A stretch of 64,000 nucleotides of DNA, taken from CAVREM01 sp963728825. Lineage in GTDB: Bacteria > Acidobacteriota > Vicinamibacteria > Vicinamibacterales > CAVVIG01. Location: NCBI GenBank assembly GCA_963728825.1, contig CAVSLA010000004.1, positions 186,001-250,000 on the forward strand. Reading direction: 5' to 3'. The number at the start of each line of letters is the position of its first letter. Position 1 is the stretch's first letter. Both the position numbers and the translations under genes were made by a program. Below, piece by piece: positions 59,994 to 64,000 of this stretch. The notes under the pieces are model-generated. The model was not told the origin of the DNA, searched no databases, and was given only the letters and a program-made list of their open reading frames with translations.

Positions 59994-61922
59994 CTACTTG
60001 ACGATGCCGTCCAGCGTCGACGTCGACACCGAGTGGTACGACGGTCGTGCGACTGCGTAGATGCGCCGTGCCTCGGCCTGCCCCCAGTCCTGCTTCATCA
60101 GATCTTCGTAGAGCGGCCGGAGAAACTTCCGCCGGCCTTGATTGGTGAGGAAGCGTTCGAGGGCGGGCATCGCCGCACGATAGTTGTTGCGAATCGCGAT
60201 CCGGAACCACGAGAACAGGATCTCGCTGTTGCCGTGATTCGTCAGGTTATAGGTCCGGTCGAGATCCTGGAGCTGGGCCGGCGTCAGTTTTTGCGGCAGG
60301 TTATCCAGGAAGTGCTGCCACTCCTGCGTCGTCCAGCCTTTGGCGTTCAGCGACGCCGCTGATGCCCCGCCCGCAAAGGTCTTGGTCAGCTGCTCGATGC
60401 GATCCAGCGCTGGTGATGTCACGACCGCCGCGTTGTCCGGAATCCCCGGCTGGTAGACCCACTCATCGAGGCGGAGCCGCTTCTCGAGCTCGGCGTCGCC
60501 GGACAGCAAATGGCGCCGGATGTCTTCCAGAAAGATCGCGCTCGTCATCGATTGAAACGCATGGCGATCGAAGTACGACCGCAGATATGTATCGAACCGC
60601 TCCCGCCCGACGGCCGCTTCGATGGTCTGCACGAACAGCGCGCCTTTCTCGTAGGCGATGTCGGTGACACCTTCGTCAGGGTCTTTGCCGGTCAGGTCGA
60701 GGTGCAGGATGGTTTCGCGTGAACCGGGGCCGCCTAGCCGCTCGACTTCGGCCTGCAGCGCCCGCCGACCGAGCACGCGCAGCATGTCCGCGCGTTCCTT
60801 GCCGTAGACCGCCTCCATGATCCGGAACTCGACGTAGGTGGTGAAGCCCTCGTTCAACCAGAAGTCGCTCCAGGTCGCATTGGTCACCAGGTTGCCGGAC
60901 CATGAGTGCGCGAGCTCGTGCGCGACGAGTGACACGAGCGAGCGATCGCCGGCGAGGATCGTCGGCGTGGCGAAGGTCAGCCGCGGGTTCTCCATCCCGC
61001 CGAACGGAAACGACGGCGGCAGCACCAGCAGGTCGTAGCGCCCCCATCGGTACGGACCGAGCAGCGGCTCGGCCTGCTCGACCATCCGCTCGAGGTCGGC
61101 GAATTCGGATACGGCGCCCTTCAGTACGGATGGTTCGGCATACACCGCCGTGCGCGGGCCGATCGCCTGGTCGCTGATGTCGCCGATCGCCAGCGCGATG
61201 AGATAGGGCGGCACTGGATGCGTCATCCGGAACTCGAACGTCCGGTCGCCGGCCTGCGACGAAGCCGGTGCGCTGCCCGAGATCTGTTCCGCGCTCATCA
61301 CGGCGCGCAGCGAGGCCGGCACGGTGATCCGTGCGCTGTAGGTCTGGCGGATGCCCGGGCTGTCCTGGGTCGGAATCCAGGTGCGCGTCAGGATGGCCTG
61401 CCCCTGCGAGAACAGATAGGGCAGACGCTTGCCAGCGGTCTGCTGTGGTGTCAGCCATTGCAGCGCGCCCGCAGTCGGACTGGTCCGGTAGGTGATGACG
61501 ATCGGCGCGTCACGCTCGGGAAGCGTGATGGTCAGCGGCCGACCTTTGATCGGGTCGGCCTCACCAAGCGCGTGCCGCAGTTCGGCTCCGCTCCCGTCGG
61601 TGACTTTCTCGATGACGAGATCGCGAGTGTCGACGACCAGCTCCGCGGCACCGGCGCGCCGCTGAACGGTCAGCGTCGCCGTGCCATGGAGCTGGCGCGC
61701 CGCCATGTCGGCCCGCAGATCGAGCGCGACGTGTGTGACCCGCGCCTCGGACGGCTTGGCGAACGAATGAATGTCGACGGGGACCTCGCGAACGGGAGCT
61801 GCGCCAGCCGGTGGCAGGTCCGCACCCGGCTCCTGGGAGCACCCCATCAGGAACGCGGCCGCCAGAGCGACCGCGTTCACCACGAACCGGGAACCCGGCA
61901 TGACGCGCATTTCTTTATCCAC
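59994..61922 (-). CDS. M1-family aminopeptidase lipoprotein (leukotriene-A4-hydrolase-like)
   Basis: 642 residues from GTG 61922 (an ATG four codons later is equally possible). A lipoprotein signal with lipobox LMGC lies at about residues 26-29. The N-terminal beta domain (60-240) is followed by the catalytic domain with the GAMEN-like PFGGMENPRLTF, the zinc site HELAHSWSGNLV and NEGF with the third ligand. A C-terminal helical domain (about 490-642) resembles the leukotriene-A4 hydrolase C-domain. It removes N-terminal residues from peptides in the periplasm. It follows leuD on the same strand, separated by a REP-like array. Confidence 0.92.
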   Translation of the reverse strand: MDKEMRVMPGSRFVVNAVALAAAFLMGCSQEPGADLPPAGAAPVREVPVDIHSFAKPSEARVTHVALDLRADMAARQLHGTATLTVQRRAGAAELVVDTRDLVIEKVTDGSGAELRHALGEADPIKGRPLTITLPERDAPIVITYRTSPTAGALQWLTPQQTAGKRLPYLFSQGQAILTRTWIPTQDSPGIRQTYSARITVPASLRAVMSAEQISGSAPASSQAGDRTFEFRMTHPVPPYLIALAIGDISDQAIGPRTAVYAEPSVLKGAVSEFADLERMVEQAEPLLGPYRWGRYDLLVLPPSFPFGGMENPRLTFATPTILAGDRSLVSLVAHELAHSWSGNLVTNATWSDFWLNEGFTTYVEFRIMEAVYGKERADMLRVLGRRALQAEVERLGGPGSRETILHLDLTGKDPDEGVTDIAYEKGALFVQTIEAAVGRERFDTYLRSYFDRHAFQSMTSAIFLEDIRRHLLSGDAELEKRLRLDEWVYQPGIPDNAAVVTSPALDRIEQLTKTFAGGASAASLNAKGWTTQEWQHFLDNLPQKLTPAQLQDLDRTYNLTNHGNSEILFSWFRIAIRNNYRAAMPALERFLTNQGRRKFLRPLYEDLMKQDWGQAEARRIYAVARPSYHSVSTSTLDGIVK

Positions 61923-61930
61923 GCACTGAT

Positions 61931-62036
61931 GGCGGACCTAAGAGGTCCGCCCTACGTATGAACCCGGTCCGCCCTACGTATGAACCCGGTCCGCCCTACG
62001 TATCAACCCGGTCCGCTCAACCCGGTCCGCCCTACG
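61931..62036. repeat. REP-like array: palindrome plus 22-bp tandem units (CGCCCTACG family)
   Basis: A perfect palindrome (GGCGGACCT AAG AGGTCCGCC, 61931-61951) is followed by three to four 22-base units of CCGCCCTACGTATGAACCCGGT type, one of them shortened. It fills the gap between leuD and the M1 peptidase gene. The TAG stop of leuD (minus strand) is formed by the CCTACG motif of the last unit. Confidence 0.8.
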
Positions 62037-62625
62037 CATGGAACCCCGTGATGTACGGAAGCTTGTCCGACACCGCGCGAATCTCTTCGAAGCGCTCGAG
62101 CAGCATGGCGGTCGGGTTCCACTGACCGCTGACGAACGCGTCGCGCAAGGCGGCCGGAATGCTTCCCGCGAGCGTGATCTCGCCGGCCGATACGGCGCCG
62201 GTCTCGACGTTCGCGTCGATGACCGTTTCGGGGGCGGCTTCAATCGCCGACTGCAGCCGGTCGATCGACGCCCTGTCGGATGTGAAGCAGGGCATCCCGA
62301 GTACGGCCGCGTTGCCCAGAAAGATTTCCGAGAACGACTCGCCGACGATTGCCGTGATACCGAAGCGCGCGAGGCCTTGCGGCGCGTGCTCGCGCGACGA
62401 GCCACATCCGAAATTGCGGTTCACCACCAGGATGGCAGCGCCCCGGTAGCGTGAGTCGTTGAACGGGTGCTTCGGATTGGCCGCTCGATCGTCTTCAAAC
62501 ACGTGCCGCTCGAGACCTTCGAAGGTCACCGCGCGCAGAAACCGCGCGGGCATGATGCGGTCGGTGTCGAGATCGTCGCCGCGAAGCGGCAATCCTCGTC
62601 CGGTCACCTTGGTAATGGCTGACAT
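62032..62625 (-). CDS. leuD: 3-isopropylmalate dehydratase small subunit
   Basis: 197 residues. The swivelling domain shows LRGDDLDTDRIMPARFL near the N-terminus, NRNFGCGSSREHAPQGL, and ITAIVGESFSEIFLGNA. Together with LeuC it isomerises 2-isopropylmalate to 3-isopropylmalate in leucine synthesis. The ATG at 62625 is preceded by the hairpin element shared with moaC. Its stop lies in the REP-like array. Confidence 0.95.
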   Translation of the reverse strand: MSAITKVTGRGLPLRGDDLDTDRIMPARFLRAVTFEGLERHVFEDDRAANPKHPFNDSRYRGAAILVVNRNFGCGSSREHAPQGLARFGITAIVGESFSEIFLGNAAVLGMPCFTSDRASIDRLQSAIEAAPETVIDANVETGAVSAGEITLAGSIPAALRDAFVSGQWNPTAMLLERFEEIRAVSDKLPYITGFHA

Positions 62626-62632
62626 CGTCTAC

Positions 62633-62677
62633 TTTTTTCAATGGCGCTGGGGCCCCACCCCCAGCGCGTTCTTCGAT
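62633..62677 (-). repeat. Hairpin repeat element upstream of leuD (copy 2)
   Basis: The stem is CCCCAGCGC/GCGCTGGGG (62644-62652 and 62659-62667) with the same 6-base loop as the copy before moaC (12109-12149), in inverse orientation relative to the window but the same orientation relative to the gene. The flanking GAAC and GAAAAAAG are also shared. It lies between the leuC stop and the leuD start. Confidence 0.75.
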
Positions 62678-62728
62678 GATGCTCGCCCTCGGAGTTGCTC
62701 GTCCTCGGGCTCGCATGGCCGCAGGCGC

Positions 62729-64000
62729 TTATGCGGGGACCGTCTCCAACATGCTCCGGACATCCACCACTTCGCCTGCGACGGCGGCGGCGGCGACCAT
62801 CGCGGGGCTCATGAGTAACGTACGACCCGTCGGACTGCCCTGGCGGCCCTTGAAGTTCCGGTTCGACGATGAGGCGCACACCTGTCGGCCTTCGAGCTTG
62901 TCGGTGTTCATCGCGAGGCACATCGAGCAGCCGGCGCCGCGCCATTCGAAGCCCGCCCGCGTGAAGATTTCGTGCAGGCCCTTGGCTTCAGCAGCCCGCC
63001 GCACTGCTTGTGATCCCGGCACGACCAGCGCCTTGACGTGTGACGCCACCCGGCGCCCGCGCACGAGCCTGGCTGCTTCTTCGAGGTCCGACAGCCGGCC
63101 ATTGGTGCACGAGCCGATGAACGCCACATCGATGCGCGTGCCTTCGAGATGTCCGCCACGCTCGAACCCCATGAACGCGAGTGCCTCTTCGTCGGCCGAG
63201 TCGGCAATCGGCTCGCGGATGCCGACCGACTGGCCGGGATTGATGCCCCATGTCACGGTCGGCTCGATGGACGTGGCGTCGAGGGTGACCCTGTCGTCGT
63301 ACACCGCGCTGGCATCCGAGGCGATTTGCCGCCACCAGGAGACGGCGCGCTCGAAGGCCGCACCGGCTGGCACGAACCGCCGCCCCTTCAGGTAGGCAAA
63401 CGTCGTCTCGTCCGGATTGACGTAGCCGACGCGTGCACCGCCCTCGATCGACATGTTGCAGATCGTCATCCGCTCGTCGATCGACATCCGATCGAGCGTC
63501 GCCCCTGCGTATTCGTAGGCGAAGCCGACGCCGCCGTTGACGCCGAGCCGCCGGATGATCGTCAGGATGACGTCCTTGGCGTAGACGCCGGGCGCCAGCT
63601 GGCCGTTCACTTCAATCCGCCGCACTTTCAGCGGATCGAGGGCGAGGCACTGTGACGCCAGGACGTCGCGGACCTGAGATGTCCCGATGCCGAAGGCGAT
63701 CGCGCCGAGCGCACCGTGCGTCGAGGTGTGGCTGTCGCCGCAGGCGATCGTCATGCCCGGCTGAGTCAGGCCGAGCTCCGGTCCGATGACGTGGACGATC
63801 CCCTGGTGTTCGGCGCCGTCCGCGCCCGGCGCCCAGAGCTGAATCCCGTACTGGCGGCAGTTCCGCTCCAGCGCGGTGGTCATCTCTTCGGCCGTGAGAT
63901 CGATGAAGGGGCGCGACTGCGAGCTGGTCGGCACGATGTGGTCGACGGTCGCGAACGTCCGCTCCGGGTAGGCGACGCGCCAGCCATGCTGACGCATCAT
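62729..64000 (-). CDS. leuC: 3-isopropylmalate dehydratase large subunit (5' end outside the window)
   Basis: 423 visible residues; the frame is open through the right edge and the N-terminal 35-45 residues of a typical LeuC are missing, so the true start lies beyond 64000. The aconitase-fold core is seen as ATVDHIVPTS, IACGDSHTSTHGALGAIAFG, and three cluster cysteines in IGSCTNGRLSDLEEA and GAGCSMCLAMN. The C-terminal SSNRNFKGRQGSP is typical. It forms the 4Fe-4S isomerase with LeuD; leuD starts 103 bases downstream, after the hairpin repeat. Confidence 0.93.
   Translation of the reverse strand: MMRQHGWRVAYPERTFATVDHIVPTSSQSRPFIDLTAEEMTTALERNCRQYGIQLWAPGADGAEHQGIVHVIGPELGLTQPGMTIACGDSHTSTHGALGAIAFGIGTSQVRDVLASQCLALDPLKVRRIEVNGQLAPGVYAKDVILTIIRRLGVNGGVGFAYEYAGATLDRMSIDERMTICNMSIEGGARVGYVNPDETTFAYLKGRRFVPAGAAFERAVSWWRQIASDASAVYDDRVTLDATSIEPTVTWGINPGQSVGIREPIADSADEEALAFMGFERGGHLEGTRIDVAFIGSCTNGRLSDLEEAARLVRGRRVASHVKALVVPGSQAVRRAAEAKGLHEIFTRAGFEWRGAGCSMCLAMNTDKLEGRQVCASSSNRNFKGRQGSPTGRTLLMSPAMVAAAAVAGEVVDVRSMLETVPA

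Overview
The window looks like a chromosomal segment of a high-GC member of the Acidobacteriota, most likely class Vicinamibacteria. The reasons are indirect: a VWFA-related protein of the acidobacterial type (5990-8089), a DUF1552 protein beside an ankyrin-repeat protein at the left edge, a fused homocysteine methyltransferase / methylenetetrahydrofolate reductase, and a MoxR/DUF58/BatA/DUF4175 operon. No rRNA, tRNA, CRISPR array, prophage or insertion sequence was recognised. No gene-free stretch exceeds 300 bases. The longer gaps (about 90-210 bases) hold promoters, hairpins or short repeats, except 24491-24589, where I see nothing I can name.

Layout from left to right. 1-4306: DUF1552 (cut by the window edge), ankyrin protein, DUF169 protein with a tiny membrane ORF, and an unknown secreted protein. 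4518-12638: CarD-type regulator with a clear promoter and terminator, PlsC acyltransferase, VWFA-related secreted protein, OPT transporter (frameshifted) with a secreted OB-fold/Ig-like protein, Rex and MoaC. 12755-17522: D-2-hydroxyacid dehydrogenase, glutaminyl cyclase, S9 peptidase and CDF metal transporter. 17563-20389: LepB and a LytS/LytT two-component pair. 20468-24490: unknown secreted protein, solitary NuoI, metallophosphoesterase, fused methionine/folate enzyme. 24590-31401: a SAM methyltransferase and a set of membrane and cytosolic glycosyltransferases. 31535-34952: a three-gene operon of cupredoxin, HD-GYP sensor and outer-membrane barrel. 34972-41128: Lon, an ICMT-like membrane protein, and a compact operon of ketosynthase, FAD oxidoreductase and ICMT-like methyltransferase.

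41282-55347 is a roughly 14 kb colinear operon: TPR/gluzincin peptidase, DUF4159, MoxR AAA+ ATPase, DUF58, BatA-like VWA, DUF4175, VWA/amidotransferase-like protein, and a caspase/legumain-fold protein apparently lacking its catalytic cysteine. This is a MoxR-VWA envelope system. 55436-64000 holds rhomboid, EamA, a methyltransferase, a short LeuA with a divergent LysR regulator, an M1 aminopeptidase lipoprotein, LeuD and LeuC (cut by the right edge).

The most unusual feature is the repeat content. About a dozen short tandem arrays with 7-, 8- or 9-bp units occupy gene boundaries. Their unit sequences differ, but the unit length is nearly constant. Several are built as two complementary arms. 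Some run into coding sequence, supplying stop codons (moaC, nuoI, the caspase-like gene) or N-termini (CDF transporter, DUF4159, ankyrin signal peptide). A second class is REP-like palindromes carrying GTAGGGCGG. A third is a hairpin element found just upstream of both moaC and leuD. Separately, three genes (OPT, DUF4159, BatA) each appear to lack exactly one base, which suggests sequence error or recent decay.
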